Assembly (NCBI RefSeq): GCF_020171365.1
Contig: NZ_JAIUZO010000002.1
Location: 1,954,001 to 2,018,000, forward strand
DNA length: 64,000 nucleotides
Origin: Qipengyuania gaetbuli
Lineage (GTDB): Bacteria; Pseudomonadota; Alphaproteobacteria; Sphingomonadales; Sphingomonadaceae
Reading direction: 5' to 3'
In this document: one piece after another, positions 1 to 8,311 of the stretch
Layout of the letters: each line of letters begins with the position of its first letter
How positions within the stretch are numbered: position 1 is the first letter of the stretch
Translations under genes and position numbers: made by a program
The notes under the pieces: model-generated
Told to the model about the DNA's origin: nothing
The model's input: only the letters and a program-made list of their open reading frames with translations
Databases searched by the model: none

Positions 1-1
1 T

Positions 2-745
2 GCTCTGTCGGGGACTTACGAGCGGCTCTCCACCCTGTTGTTCCAGAAGCCCCTTAGCTGGACGCTCGGCGCGCTCATTCTCGCCACGGACGATCGCAAC
101 CGGGTGCTCAAGGGCATCGAGCGGCCGCGCCAGACTTACCTTGTCGCCTCGGTCTATGGCCGTGCGACTGTCGACACGACGGATTCGCTGCTCGATCCTA
201 CCAAGGGTTTCCGTGTCTCGGCCTTCCTCGCCCCGGCCACCTCGCGAACCGCCAAGGAACAGTTCTACTATCTCGCGAACCAGGCGGATGCGTCCTATTA
301 CCAGTCGATCGGGAGCAACATCGTCGCCGCCGGCAGGCTGCGCTATGCCAGCATCTTGGGCGCGCCCCTGTTCGCGATTGCGCCCTCCCGCCGGCTCTAT
401 GCAGGCGGCGGCGGATCGGTGCGTGGATACGGCTACCAGGCCGTCGGCCCCAAGAACGACCTTGGCGAACCGGTCGGCGGACGCAGTCTCGTCGAAGCTT
501 CGGTCGAAGCACGTATCGGGACGGGCTTCTTCGACGGGGCGGTATCGGTGGTTCCGTTCTTCGATATCGGGGCCGTGTCGATCGATTCCACCCCCGACTT
601 CCGCTTCGTGAAGTACGGTGCAGGCGTCGGTGTGCGATACGATACCGGCTTCGGCCCGCTGCGCCTCGATGTCGGCGTGCCGCTCAACCCCGACGAAGGC
701 GATTCGCCTGTCGCCGTCTACGTTTCTCTGGGGCAGGCGTTCTGA
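2..745 (+). CDS. tamA: TamA-type outer-membrane assembly factor, 3' part only
   Basis: The reading frame is open from the first bases, so the start and any POTRA domains lie upstream of the window. The visible 247 or so residues look like the C-terminal beta-barrel of the Omp85/BamA/TamA superfamily. They include a GGGGSVRGYGYQ segment (the VRGY/F loop motif typical of Omp85 proteins) and an end reading GPLRLDVGVPLNP then VYVSLGQAF, with an aromatic last residue as in outer-membrane barrels. The stop overlaps the ATG of tamB by one base (TGATG). That pairing is the usual TamA-TamB arrangement for inserting or transporting envelope components. Family assignment is firm; TamA rather than BamA is inferred from the neighbour. 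Confidence 0.88.
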   Translation, partial: ALSGTYERLSTLLFQKPLSWTLGALILATDDRNRVLKGIERPRQTYLVASVYGRATVDTTDSLLDPTKGFRVSAFLAPATSRTAKEQFYYLANQADASYYQSIGSNIVAAGRLRYASILGAPLFAIAPSRRLYAGGGGSVRGYGYQAVGPKNDLGEPVGGRSLVEASVEARIGTGFFDGAVSVVPFFDIGAVSIDSTPDFRFVKYGAGVGVRYDTGFGPLRLDVGVPLNPDEGDSPVAVYVSLGQAF

Positions 746-3700
746 TGGAAGAGGCCGCCGTGTCTACCGATGCGTCGAAGCGCAGGTCCATCGCAGGGCG
801 CATTGCTAAATGGTCGCTGGGGCTACTCGGCGGCGCGGTGCTGCTGGTCGTGGGCGCGCTCCTGCTTCTCAACACCCCCATCGGGGAACGTTTCCTCGCT
901 GACCGGATCGCGCGCCACGTCTTTCCCAACGGCCTCAAAATCGCCATCGGCCGGATCGACGGAAATATCTACGGCGATGCGGTCCTGCACGATGTGCGCG
1001 TGTCCGATCCGCAAGGCGTCTTCCTGACCATCCCGCGCGCCGAGATCGACTGGAACCCGCGCGGCTGGCTGCGCAACCGGCTCGATATCGACAGCTTCGT
1101 CGCCCGCCGCGGAAACCTGTCGCGCATACCGGAATTCCTGCCGAGCGAGGATGACGGTCCGGTGCTTCCCGGCTTCGACATCGCGGTCGACCGATTCGAA
1201 ATCGATAATCTCACGCTTGCGCCGGGAATTGCCGGCGACGCCTCCCAGCGCGTGGATCTTGCTGCCGAAGTCCAGGTCCGTGACCGGCTCCTGTTCGTCG
1301 ATGGCGATGCCAAGCTGGGCGCGGACGATTCCCTGGCCTTGCTACTGCACGCAGAGCCGGACGGGGACGATTTCGACCTCTCCGCCGATATCAGCGCAAG
1401 CGAGGGCGGGGCGATTGCCGGCATTCTGGGTGTCGAGGGGCCTTACGAGGCGCGCCTGCGCGGCGAGGGCACCTGGTCGGCGTGGAAGGGCGGCTTGCTG
1501 GTTCGCAGCGGGGAAGACCGTATCGCAGCGCTCCGCATCACCAATCGTGAGGGCGTGTTCGGAGTTCTCGGCAAATTCGACGCGACCGACTTCGTCGACG
1601 GCCTGCCCGAACGGGCGCTCGGCAATGACACGGCGATCAAGGCAAGGCTGACCATCGACGACCGCAAATTCGACGGGCGAACGATACTCGTCGGGCGGGG
1701 CATACTGCTCGATGGCAACGGCCTGCTCGATCTCGCGGAAAACCGTGTCGAGGATTACCGGCTCGCCGCCCGGCTCCGCGATCCGGCGCTATTCGATGAT
1801 GGCCTGCGTCTCAACGGTACGACCGCGACTGCAACGCTGAACGGTGCTTTCGACCAGCTCGACATCGTCCACGAACTCAGGATCGGCGAGCTCGTTTCGG
1901 GTGAGACCCGGGTCACTTCCCTCAGGCAGCAAGGCACGGCCCGCTATGACGGCAAGACCTGGACTGTCCCGCTGGCTGTCACCGCAGGACGGGTTTCGAC
2001 CGGCAATGCGCTGGTCGATCCGCGCCTCGTGGACGGCGTTCTTCGCGGCCAGCTCGCCTTGTCAGGTAACCGGTTGGTTGCCGATGACCTGAGCGTCGCC
2101 TTCCGCGGCCTTGCCGCCAATCTTGCCTTGCGCGGCGATCTGGATGCCGGGCGCTACCAGTTGCGCGGTCCCGTGCGGGCGGACGGGCTGGTGCTCGACA
2201 ATGTCGGACGGGCAGGCGGGACCGCCATGGCCGATTTCGAGCTCTATCCCGGCGGGTGGAAGCTTGGCGCGGACCTCGATGCGCGCGTCTCGCCGGTGAC
2301 CAATGCGACCCTCGCCAATCTGGCAGGTCCGGCAATCCGCGTGCGTGGCGGCATCGCGACCGGCAGCGGCGCGGCGCTCGATTTCAATCGCGTCCGGGTC
2401 AGTGCCGAAAAGCTGCAGATGGCGCTCGACGGGTCGGTTTCGGGCGGGGCGACACAGCTGGCAGGGTCCGGCACGCATACCGAATATGGCGACTTTACCG
2501 TGGAAGCGCGCATCGCGGACGACGGCCCCACTGCGCAGCTTGTCTTTGCAAGGCCTTTCACCGGGCTCGAGAACGTACGTGTGGCCATCGCCCCGAGCGA
2601 GGACGGCTTTGCCATCGACACGCAGGGCGATTCAGTGCTCGGCCCGTTCGACGGGATCCTGGCCCTGTTCGCTCCGGCAAACGGTCCGACGCATATCGAC
2701 GTCGAACGGCTCACGGTTTCCGAGACGTCGGTAAGCGGCGGCCTGACGCTGGTTGACGGCGGGGTCGACGGAGTGCTCGCGCTTACGCGGGGCGGACTGG
2801 AAGGCACGATAGCGCTCGCTCCGCAGGGTGGACGGCAAGGGCTCGTCATCGACCTGACCGCTCGCGACGCCAGCTTCGGCGGGGATACGTCGCTGACCAT
2901 CGCGCGCGCCGACATCGACGTCGAGGGACTGCTGGGCGAAGGCAATTCCAGCTTTTCGGGCACGGCCAATGCGCAAGGGGTCCAGTACGGCAGGCTCTTC
3001 ATTGCCCGGCTCGCGGCGCAGGGGAAGGTCGAGAACGGGGTTGGCAGCGTCGATGCCCGTATCACCGGCCAGCGCGGGGTCCGTTTCGCGCTCGACCTCA
3101 AGGGACGTTTCCAGCCGGAACGCATCGCTGTCGCCGCACAGGGCGAGTTCGCCGGACGGGCCATCTACATGCCGCGCCGGGCCTACCTCACCAAGATGGA
3201 GGATGGCGGGTGGAGGCTGTCGCCGACGCAATTGTCCTATGGCGATGGCGGCATGGTCGCCTCGGGCGAATTCGGCGGCGGCAATCTTGCGCTCGACTTG
3301 AAACTGGCGCGCATGCCGCTGTCGCTTGGCGATGTCGCCCTGTCGGACCTTGGCCTTGGCGGCACGATTTCCGGTGTGGTCGAGTACCGTAGCCCCGCAG
3401 GCGGGTTGCCGACCGGCTCGGCGCGCGTGAAGGTCGATGACCTCACGCGCTCGGGCCTCGTCCTGTCGTCGAAGCCCATGGACCTGTCGCTCGTGGCGCG
3501 GCTGGAAACCAACAGCTTCGAAGCGCGCGCGGTGATGGAAAGCGACGAGATCAGGCGAGGGCGTGTGCAGGCTTACATCACGGGCCTGCCGGCAGAGGGC
3601 GATCTGACCCGGCGTCTCAGGGCAGGGCGCCTCGATGGCCAGCTGCGTTTTCAGGGGGCCGCGGAAAGCCTCTGGCGGCTGGCGGCAGTCGAGGCTTTCG

Positions 3701-4941
3701 ATCTTACCGGCCCTGTATCGATCGCGGCCAATGCCAGCGGTTCGCTTGCCGAACCAAGGGTGCGGGGCACGGTGGCCAGCGATGACCTGCGGGTCCGCAG
3801 CGCCCTGTCCGGCACCGATGTCGACGATGTGAGCGTGCGCGGCTCTTTTGCAGGTTCGCGCCTTCGTCTCACCCGGTTTGCCGGAACGACCGTCAATGGG
3901 GGCAAGGTTTCGGGGAGCGGGATCGTCGATCTCGCAGGCCTTGGCGAGCGTGTGGAAGGGCGGTTCGTCGAAATTCGCGGGCCAACCCTCGACTTGCGCG
4001 CCGCGGCCAGCAATGCCCGACTGGTCGATGCGAACGGCCTTTCGGCGACGGTCACGGGACCCTTGCGGATCATCTCCAACGGGCTCGGCGGCACGATCGC
4101 AGGTCGAGTGCGGGTGGACCGCGCCAGCTGGCGCCTCGGCACGGCAGCCGACGATCTGCGCCTGCCGCGGATCAGCACGCGCGAGATCAACCTGCCGGCA
4201 GACCGTCGGCGCCGCGCGGCGACCGCAAGGCCGTGGCGCTACCTGATCGATGCAAGGGCCGAGAGCCGGATCGACGTCGACGGAATGGGCCTCGACAGCG
4301 AGTGGCGCGGCGACATCATCCTGCGCGGCACGACCGACGATCCACGCATCGGCGGAACGGCAGAGGTCGTGCGCGGTGATTACACGTTCGCGGGCACGCG
4401 CTTCGAATTGACCCGCGGCGAGATCGATTTCGACGAGAGCGTCCCCATCAACCCCCGCCTCGACATCCGGGCCGAGACGGAGGCTGGTGACACCAACGTC
4501 ATCGTCACGATCACCGGCAATGCCGTGCAGCCCGAAATCACCTTTGCGTCCGACCCGTCACTGCCGGAAGAGGAGATTCTCGCCCGGCTGCTGTTCGGCG
4601 GTTCGATCACCACGCTGTCCGCGACCGACGCACTGCAGCTCGGTGCCGCTGTGGCCAGCCTGCGCGGAGGCGGAGGCATGGACCCGATCAACCAGCTGCG
4701 CTCTGCCATTGGCCTCGACCGCCTGCGCATCGTCAGCGCCGATCCGGCGCTTGGAAGGGGCACGGGCATTGCGCTGGGCAAGAACATCGGCCGGCGCTTC
4801 TACGTCGAGATCATCACTGACGGGAAAGGCTACAGCGCCACCCAGGTCGAGTTCCGTGTCACGAGCTGGGTGTCGCTGCTGGCGAGTGTCTCGACTATCG
4901 GACGCGAAAGCGTCGTTGCCGAGATCAGTCGCGATTACTGA
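745..4941 (+). CDS. tamB: Translocation/assembly module protein TamB (DUF490)
   Basis: 1398 residues, matching the length of TamB, an inner-membrane-anchored periplasm-spanning protein that works with TamA. A single N-terminal membrane segment (about residues 23-45, after a basic stretch) is followed by a very long beta-rich region of low-complexity AsuA/AsmA-like repeats. The C-terminal 300 residues carry the conserved DUF490 domain with DPSLPEEEILARLLFG and a final barrel-compatible stretch (TSWVSLLASVSTIGRES). The start codon overlaps the tamA stop, so the two are translationally coupled. The 3' end overlaps the convergent fasciclin gene by 7 bases. TamB-like proteins are now also linked to phospholipid transport between the membranes; which role applies here cannot be told from sequence. 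Confidence 0.93.
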   Translation: MEEAAVSTDASKRRSIAGRIAKWSLGLLGGAVLLVVGALLLLNTPIGERFLADRIARHVFPNGLKIAIGRIDGNIYGDAVLHDVRVSDPQGVFLTIPRAEIDWNPRGWLRNRLDIDSFVARRGNLSRIPEFLPSEDDGPVLPGFDIAVDRFEIDNLTLAPGIAGDASQRVDLAAEVQVRDRLLFVDGDAKLGADDSLALLLHAEPDGDDFDLSADISASEGGAIAGILGVEGPYEARLRGEGTWSAWKGGLLVRSGEDRIAALRITNREGVFGVLGKFDATDFVDGLPERALGNDTAIKARLTIDDRKFDGRTILVGRGILLDGNGLLDLAENRVEDYRLAARLRDPALFDDGLRLNGTTATATLNGAFDQLDIVHELRIGELVSGETRVTSLRQQGTARYDGKTWTVPLAVTAGRVSTGNALVDPRLVDGVLRGQLALSGNRLVADDLSVAFRGLAANLALRGDLDAGRYQLRGPVRADGLVLDNVGRAGGTAMADFELYPGGWKLGADLDARVSPVTNATLANLAGPAIRVRGGIATGSGAALDFNRVRVSAEKLQMALDGSVSGGATQLAGSGTHTEYGDFTVEARIADDGPTAQLVFARPFTGLENVRVAIAPSEDGFAIDTQGDSVLGPFDGILALFAPANGPTHIDVERLTVSETSVSGGLTLVDGGVDGVLALTRGGLEGTIALAPQGGRQGLVIDLTARDASFGGDTSLTIARADIDVEGLLGEGNSSFSGTANAQGVQYGRLFIARLAAQGKVENGVGSVDARITGQRGVRFALDLKGRFQPERIAVAAQGEFAGRAIYMPRRAYLTKMEDGGWRLSPTQLSYGDGGMVASGEFGGGNLALDLKLARMPLSLGDVALSDLGLGGTISGVVEYRSPAGGLPTGSARVKVDDLTRSGLVLSSKPMDLSLVARLETNSFEARAVMESDEIRRGRVQAYITGLPAEGDLTRRLRAGRLDGQLRFQGAAESLWRLAAVEAFDLTGPVSIAANASGSLAEPRVRGTVASDDLRVRSALSGTDVDDVSVRGSFAGSRLRLTRFAGTTVNGGKVSGSGIVDLAGLGERVEGRFVEIRGPTLDLRAAASNARLVDANGLSATVTGPLRIISNGLGGTIAGRVRVDRASWRLGTAADDLRLPRISTREINLPADRRRRAATARPWRYLIDARAESRIDVDGMGLDSEWRGDIILRGTTDDPRIGGTAEVVRGDYTFAGTRFELTRGEIDFDESVPINPRLDIRAETEAGDTNVIVTITGNAVQPEITFASDPSLPEEEILARLLFGGSITTLSATDALQLGAAVASLRGGGGMDPINQLRSAIGLDRLRIVSADPALGRGTGIALGKNIGRRFYVEIITDGKGYSATQVEFRVTSWVSLLASVSTIGRESVVAEISRDY

Positions 4942-5498
4942 GGCTGTAGGACGGCCCCGATCGGGATGACGACGCCGTTCGACGCGGCGACCGCCTTGCC
5001 CGAGAACTGCGCGCTTGCGCCGTCCTCGCGCGTGACGGTGATCGTCTCGCCGTCCTTTGTGAAGGTTACATCTCCACCGCCGAGCGTGGTCATGGTCACC
5101 GCGCCACCCTTGGCATCGATCGCCTTGGCGATGTCTTCGGGCTGCAGATAGCCCGGCAGGATGTGATTGCGCAGCACGCCGACGAGGATCGGCTTCTGCT
5201 CCTCGGCCATCAGCTGCTTCCCGGCCTCCCCGAGAGCCGCAAAGGCCTCGTCGCTGGGGGCAAGCAGCGTGTAGCTGCCGACGCCGTCGAACACGGTGTT
5301 GAGATCGGCAGTCACGATCGCCGAGTTCACCGTCGACAGTTCCGGCAGCTTGCCGAGGGCAGCGGCCAGCGTTTCCGTCTCGTCGATCTGCGTCGATGCA
5401 TCGGCGGCATCGGTTTCCGCGCCGCTACCGCAGGCGGAGAGGGCGACCAATCCCACGATTGCGAAGGCGTGGGCGAAGGGCTTGTTTTTTGTCAGCAT
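4935..5498 (-). CDS. Fasciclin (FAS1) domain lipoprotein
   Basis: 187 residues. The N-terminus is a lipoprotein signal with lipobox LSAC at about residues 20-23. One FAS1 domain fills the rest: the H1 motif reads SYTLLAPSDEAFAAL and the H2 end reads SNGVVIPIGAVL. FAS1 proteins are secreted adhesion or envelope proteins; small single-domain bacterial forms are common in Alphaproteobacteria and their ligands are mostly unknown. The gene lies 13 bases downstream of the Gly/Asn-rich protein gene on the same strand, so the two may be co-transcribed. It overlaps the end of tamB on the other strand by 7 bases. Confidence 0.9.
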   Translation of the reverse strand: MLTKNKPFAHAFAIVGLVALSACGSGAETDAADASTQIDETETLAAALGKLPELSTVNSAIVTADLNTVFDGVGSYTLLAPSDEAFAALGEAGKQLMAEEQKPILVGVLRNHILPGYLQPEDIAKAIDAKGGAVTMTTLGGGDVTFTKDGETITVTREDGASAQFSGKAVAASNGVVIPIGAVLQPQ

Positions 5499-5511
5499 TG
5501 CTCGCGTCTCC

Positions 5512-6516
5512 TCAGATCAGCAGGTCAATGGCGGCAGCCACGAGCTGCGTTTCCGGATCGATGCGGTACACGTACCCGTCCGAATAGCGGTAATAGGCAT
5601 CCGGCGTGTCGTAATACCGGTCGCGATAGGGCGCAGGTACGTTGTAGACGTCGTAACCGCGCGGCATAGGCTGGCCGACGGCGAACTCGTCGCCGGTGAT
5701 CAGGGCTGCGATCGACATGATTGCCGCATCCTCGGGATCGACGCGGTAGATCACGTTGTCGGCATAGCGATAGCGGTCGGGCCCTCCGAGACCGTAATAG
5801 TCGACGTAATAGTCGGGCACCTGGTAGCTGGTGTAGCCGACCGGCCAGAGGTTGCCGACACCCAGGGCGCCGCCGAGCAGCGGGATCCAGCCGGAAATGC
5901 CGTCATTGCCGTACCGCACCAGATAGCCGTCGCGGTAGTAGTAGTCGCCGCGGCCATAGCTGGTGAGGCCGAACAGGCTCGGGCGATAGTCCACGCCGAA
6001 CAGGCTGCGGCGATAATCGTCCTTGAGCTGGCCCGGCGGGTTGCAGCCATTGCGCTTCTTGGCGAGTCCCGGAGGGCAGCCGTCGATCAGCCCGCGCTCG
6101 CGGTCGCCGGCCAGCCAGAAGCCGCCGCCGTCGTAGCGCACGTTTACGCTACGGCCGTCGCGACCGCGGTCGTCGTAGCGTACACGGACATCGTTGCGGT
6201 CGTTTCCGTTGCCGTTACCATTGCCGCGGCGTTCGACGACACGGTCATTGCCTTTGCCGTTGCCGCGGTTGGCATTGCCGGCCTGTGCGGGACGGCGGTC
6301 GTTTCCGCGCTCCGCCTTGGCATTACCCTTCCCGTTTCCGCGCGCTTCCATGCGCTGCGGACCGCGATCGGCCTTGGCATTGCCGTTACCCTTGGCCTGG
6401 GCAGCGGCCGGCTTGTCACCGCCATTGCCCTTGCCGTTTCCATTACCGTTTCCTTGTGCCGCGGCCCCGCTCGCTGCAAGGGCGAGCGCGGCGGCACCTG
6501 CTAGTAGAACTCGCAT
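5512..6516 (-). CDS. Secreted Gly/Asn/Lys-rich protein of unknown function
   Basis: 334 residues with a clear signal peptide (MRVLLAGAAALALAASGAAAQ). Residues 22-115 are low complexity, made of irregular GNGNGK / GNAKAERG units rich in Gly, Asn, Lys and Arg. This is followed by a short Cys-containing segment (DGCPPGLAKKRNGCNPPGQ) and then a Tyr-rich folded-looking part. That part has two similar units, DPEDAAIMSIAALITG near residue 265 and DPETQLVAAAIDLLI at the C-terminus, each preceded by a Tyr/Arg-rich strand ending VYRID or IYRVD. I do not recognise a named family. Secretion and a basic, disordered N-terminal half are visible; binding to an acidic partner would be a guess. It precedes the fasciclin gene by 13 bases. 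Confidence 0.75.
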   Translation of the reverse strand: MRVLLAGAAALALAASGAAAQGNGNGNGKGNGGDKPAAAQAKGNGNAKADRGPQRMEARGNGKGNAKAERGNDRRPAQAGNANRGNGKGNDRVVERRGNGNGNGNDRNDVRVRYDDRGRDGRSVNVRYDGGGFWLAGDRERGLIDGCPPGLAKKRNGCNPPGQLKDDYRRSLFGVDYRPSLFGLTSYGRGDYYYRDGYLVRYGNDGISGWIPLLGGALGVGNLWPVGYTSYQVPDYYVDYYGLGGPDRYRYADNVIYRVDPEDAAIMSIAALITGDEFAVGQPMPRGYDVYNVPAPYRDRYYDTPDAYYRYSDGYVYRIDPETQLVAAAIDLLI

Positions 6517-6602
6517 TTGTTAACTCCTTTGCCTCGGGTAACGGGCCTTGTCCGATTCGGGTTCCGATTAAGCTGCTGGCAAGGTTGGTAAACCGTCTCG
6601 CC

Positions 6603-7199
6603 TCAGGAACGGTATAGCCGCGCTTCCTCGTTGCGCCGCCGCACGAGGCCCTTGAGCACGCGGCCGCCTGCATATTTCCACCTGGCGAACTCGTTGGCCG
6701 CATCGGCATGCCGGCCGGCGCGGTGCAACCGGGTCAGGCTGGCGCGGTGGATGGCGCCGGTGTTGTAGTGGAAGCTGACGAGCGCATCGAACTGCGCCTG
6801 CGTGGTCGGGGCATCGCCGATGGCCTCGCGCACGTCGGCGGCATGGCGCTGCAGATCGGCCTCGAGCCGCGCGTCGCATTCCTCGCGGGTCCAGACAGTG
6901 GCCGGGCCGATGTCCGGCCCCGTGGCGCCCCAACCGATGGTCCAGGGCGCGGCCCCTGTGCCCGGATCGGGATAGGCTTCGACCAGCCCGTCGGGCCGCA
7001 GCCGCGCGCATCCCTCGAACCGCTTCACCAGTTGGATGCCCGCTGGCGAGACACCACAGGATGGAACGGATGGAACACGGTCCTGGGGAAGAATTCCGCC
7101 CGCCTCGTCGAGCACGCGGTCGAGCGCCTCGACCTCGCTCTGGCGAAAGCCCCGGCCAAGCAGGCGGCGGACGTGGTCGAAGATGGTCTTGCGGTTCAT
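6603..7199 (-). CDS. GH24 lysozyme (phage-type muramidase)
   Basis: 198 residues. The T4-lysozyme-like catalytic triad is visible: Glu in KRFEG (about residue 62), Asp in AYPDPGTG (about residue 79) and Thr in PWTIGWGAT (about residue 87). Later come VSFHYNTGAI and a C-terminal RRRNEEARLYR typical of RrrD-type endolysins. There is no signal peptide or SAR segment, so export would need a holin or lysis. About 50 residues of extra helical N-terminus (VRRLLGRGFRQSEVEALDRVL) precede the domain. No other phage genes are nearby, so it may be a domesticated endolysin. It is divergent from an XRE regulator and shares with it an intergenic region of 150 bases holding three palindromes. Confidence 0.9.
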   Translation of the reverse strand: MNRKTIFDHVRRLLGRGFRQSEVEALDRVLDEAGGILPQDRVPSVPSCGVSPAGIQLVKRFEGCARLRPDGLVEAYPDPGTGAAPWTIGWGATGPDIGPATVWTREECDARLEADLQRHAADVREAIGDAPTTQAQFDALVSFHYNTGAIHRASLTRLHRAGRHADAANEFARWKYAGGRVLKGLVRRRNEEARLYRS

Positions 7200-7280
7200 G
7201 GATCGGCACCTCGTGTGGAAAGTCGAGGCGGGGGAATTAGGCCCAAGGCGTGCGAGTAGGAAAACCCTTTCGCCATACCT

Positions 7281-7330
7281 GTAAAGAGCTCTTGACTGAC
7301 AAGAGGTCTTTACAGTAAAGAGCTCTTTAC
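7281..7330. promoter_or_regulatory. Three phased 16-bp palindromic operators
   Basis: Three tandem palindromes start exactly 17 bases apart. Site 3 (7315-7330) is a perfect palindrome, GTAAAGAGCTCTTTAC. Site 1 (7281-7296) differs at one base (GTAAAGAGCTCTTGAC) and site 2 (7298-7313) at three (GACAAGAGGTCTTTAC). They sit 20 bases before the TTG start of the XRE regulator and 82 bases before the lysozyme ATG on the other strand. A TTGACT at 7292-7297 could be a -35 box inside the array, but no convincing -10 was found. Autoregulation by the adjacent XRE protein is inference from position and symmetry. Confidence 0.75.
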
Positions 7331-7349
7331 AGGCTTTGGAGGCGATTCC

Positions 7350-7562
7350 TTGAAGAACCGGCTGCGAGAATTTCGTGAAGGGAAAGGCTGGAGCCAGGGC
7401 GAACTTGCCCGCCGGCTCGGTGTGTCCCGCCAGACGATCAACGCGGTCGAAACCGACAAGTACGACCCGTCACTGCCCTTGGCGCTGCGCATGTCGAAGC
7501 TGTTCGGCGTGAACGTGCCCGAACTCTTCATCGACGAATGGGAACCGGAAAATGACGACTGA
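7350..7562 (+). CDS. Small XRE-family DNA-binding regulator
   Basis: 70 residues, almost entirely one helix-turn-helix domain of the Cro/CI (XRE) type: LREFREGKGWSQGELARRLG, VSRQTINAVE and DPSLPLALRMSKLFGV. The start is a TTG preceded by GGAGG at 7338-7342 with seven bases between. Single-domain regulators of this kind bind short palindromes as dimers, and three matching palindromes lie directly upstream. The gene overlaps the start of the next gene, a six-pass membrane protein, by 11 bases. Such XRE plus membrane-protein pairs are widespread; the membrane partner may sense a signal, but that is inference. Confidence 0.9.
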   Translation: MKNRLREFREGKGWSQGELARRLGVSRQTINAVETDKYDPSLPLALRMSKLFGVNVPELFIDEWEPENDD

Positions 7563-8211
7563 AGCGAATGCCCCCGACGAACGGAAGAAGCGGTTGAAGA
7601 AGACAGTGTTCGCCACCGGGCTGGGCGGCGTCGCCGGCTTCGTGGTCGCTTTCACCTTTATGCAAGTGGTCGATGCCGGGAGCCTTGGCGAACTGGGCAC
7701 TTCGCGCGAAATCGCGGCGCTGGTCAGCCTCGTCTACCTGCTCACTGCAGGCGCGGTCGGTTTCGGCGTGATGGCTCCGAACAAGGGCGCGGCCTTCCTC
7801 AATGTCGAGGATGCGGAAGAACTGGAGGAGCAGAAATCCATGCTCGGCCTCGCCAGCGTGGCCTTCGGTGCGTCCGGTCTCGCGCTGTTCCTGCTGGCCC
7901 TGTCCGCGCCGGTGGGACCGGTGCCTGTAGAGGTGGCCGGTATCGGATTTGCCCTGTGCATGGCGCTGGCCACGTGGCTGTCCTTCAAGTCCTATCGCCA
8001 GCAGGACGAGCTGATGAAGTCGATCGGCCAGGAAGCGGCGGCCACGGGCTATTACCTCGTCCTGCTTTTCGGAGGCGGCTGGGCGGTGCTCACCCACTTC
8101 GGCCTTGCGCCTGCGGCAAGCGCGCTCGACTGGCTGTCGCTGTTCTGGGCCATGATGCTGCTGGCCAGCTTCATCGTAACGGCGCGCAAGGGCATGATGA
8201 CGATGCGCTGA
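7552..8211 (+). CDS. Six-helix membrane protein paired with XRE regulator
   Basis: 219 residues. A charged N-terminus (residues 1-17) precedes six hydrophobic segments at about 18-40, 54-74, 97-118, 125-145, 163-184 and 190-211. A charged loop (VEDAEELEEQKS, residues 85-96) lies between helices 2 and 3. No catalytic motif or named family is recognised. The ATG lies inside the last codons of the XRE gene (11-base overlap), which points to translational coupling and joint function. The pair is closed by a strong terminator at 8236-8275. A role as membrane sensor or effector for the regulator is inference. Confidence 0.8.
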   Translation: MTTEANAPDERKKRLKKTVFATGLGGVAGFVVAFTFMQVVDAGSLGELGTSREIAALVSLVYLLTAGAVGFGVMAPNKGAAFLNVEDAEELEEQKSMLGLASVAFGASGLALFLLALSAPVGPVPVEVAGIGFALCMALATWLSFKSYRQQDELMKSIGQEAAATGYYLVLLFGGGWAVLTHFGLAPAASALDWLSLFWAMMLLASFIVTARKGMMTMR

Positions 8212-8235
8212 GCCCGCTTCTGTCCTGCGCATACG

Positions 8236-8275
8236 AAAAGGCCGCCCGGATTTTCTCCGGGCGGCCCTTTTCTTT
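8236..8275. terminator. Bidirectional Rho-independent terminator
   Basis: GCCGCCCGGA and TCCGGGCGGC form a long GC stem around a TTTTC loop, flanked by AAAAG on the left and CTTTTCTTTTT on the right. It can therefore end transcription of both the XRE/membrane-protein operon and the convergent glnB-glnA operon. Confidence 0.9.
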
Positions 8276-8311
8276 TTGCCCTACCGCTTCGCTGCTTGAG
8301 GGCGGGTTTGC

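Noticed and set aside
7292..7320. Full sigma-70 promoter inside the palindrome array
   Set aside because: TTGACT is a good -35 but no acceptable -10 occurs at 16-18 bases; GTAAAG at that spot is too poor.
6603..8211. Prophage remnant around the lysozyme and XRE genes
   Set aside because: No integrase, terminase, structural genes or att-like repeats; one endolysin and one regulator are not enough to call a prophage.
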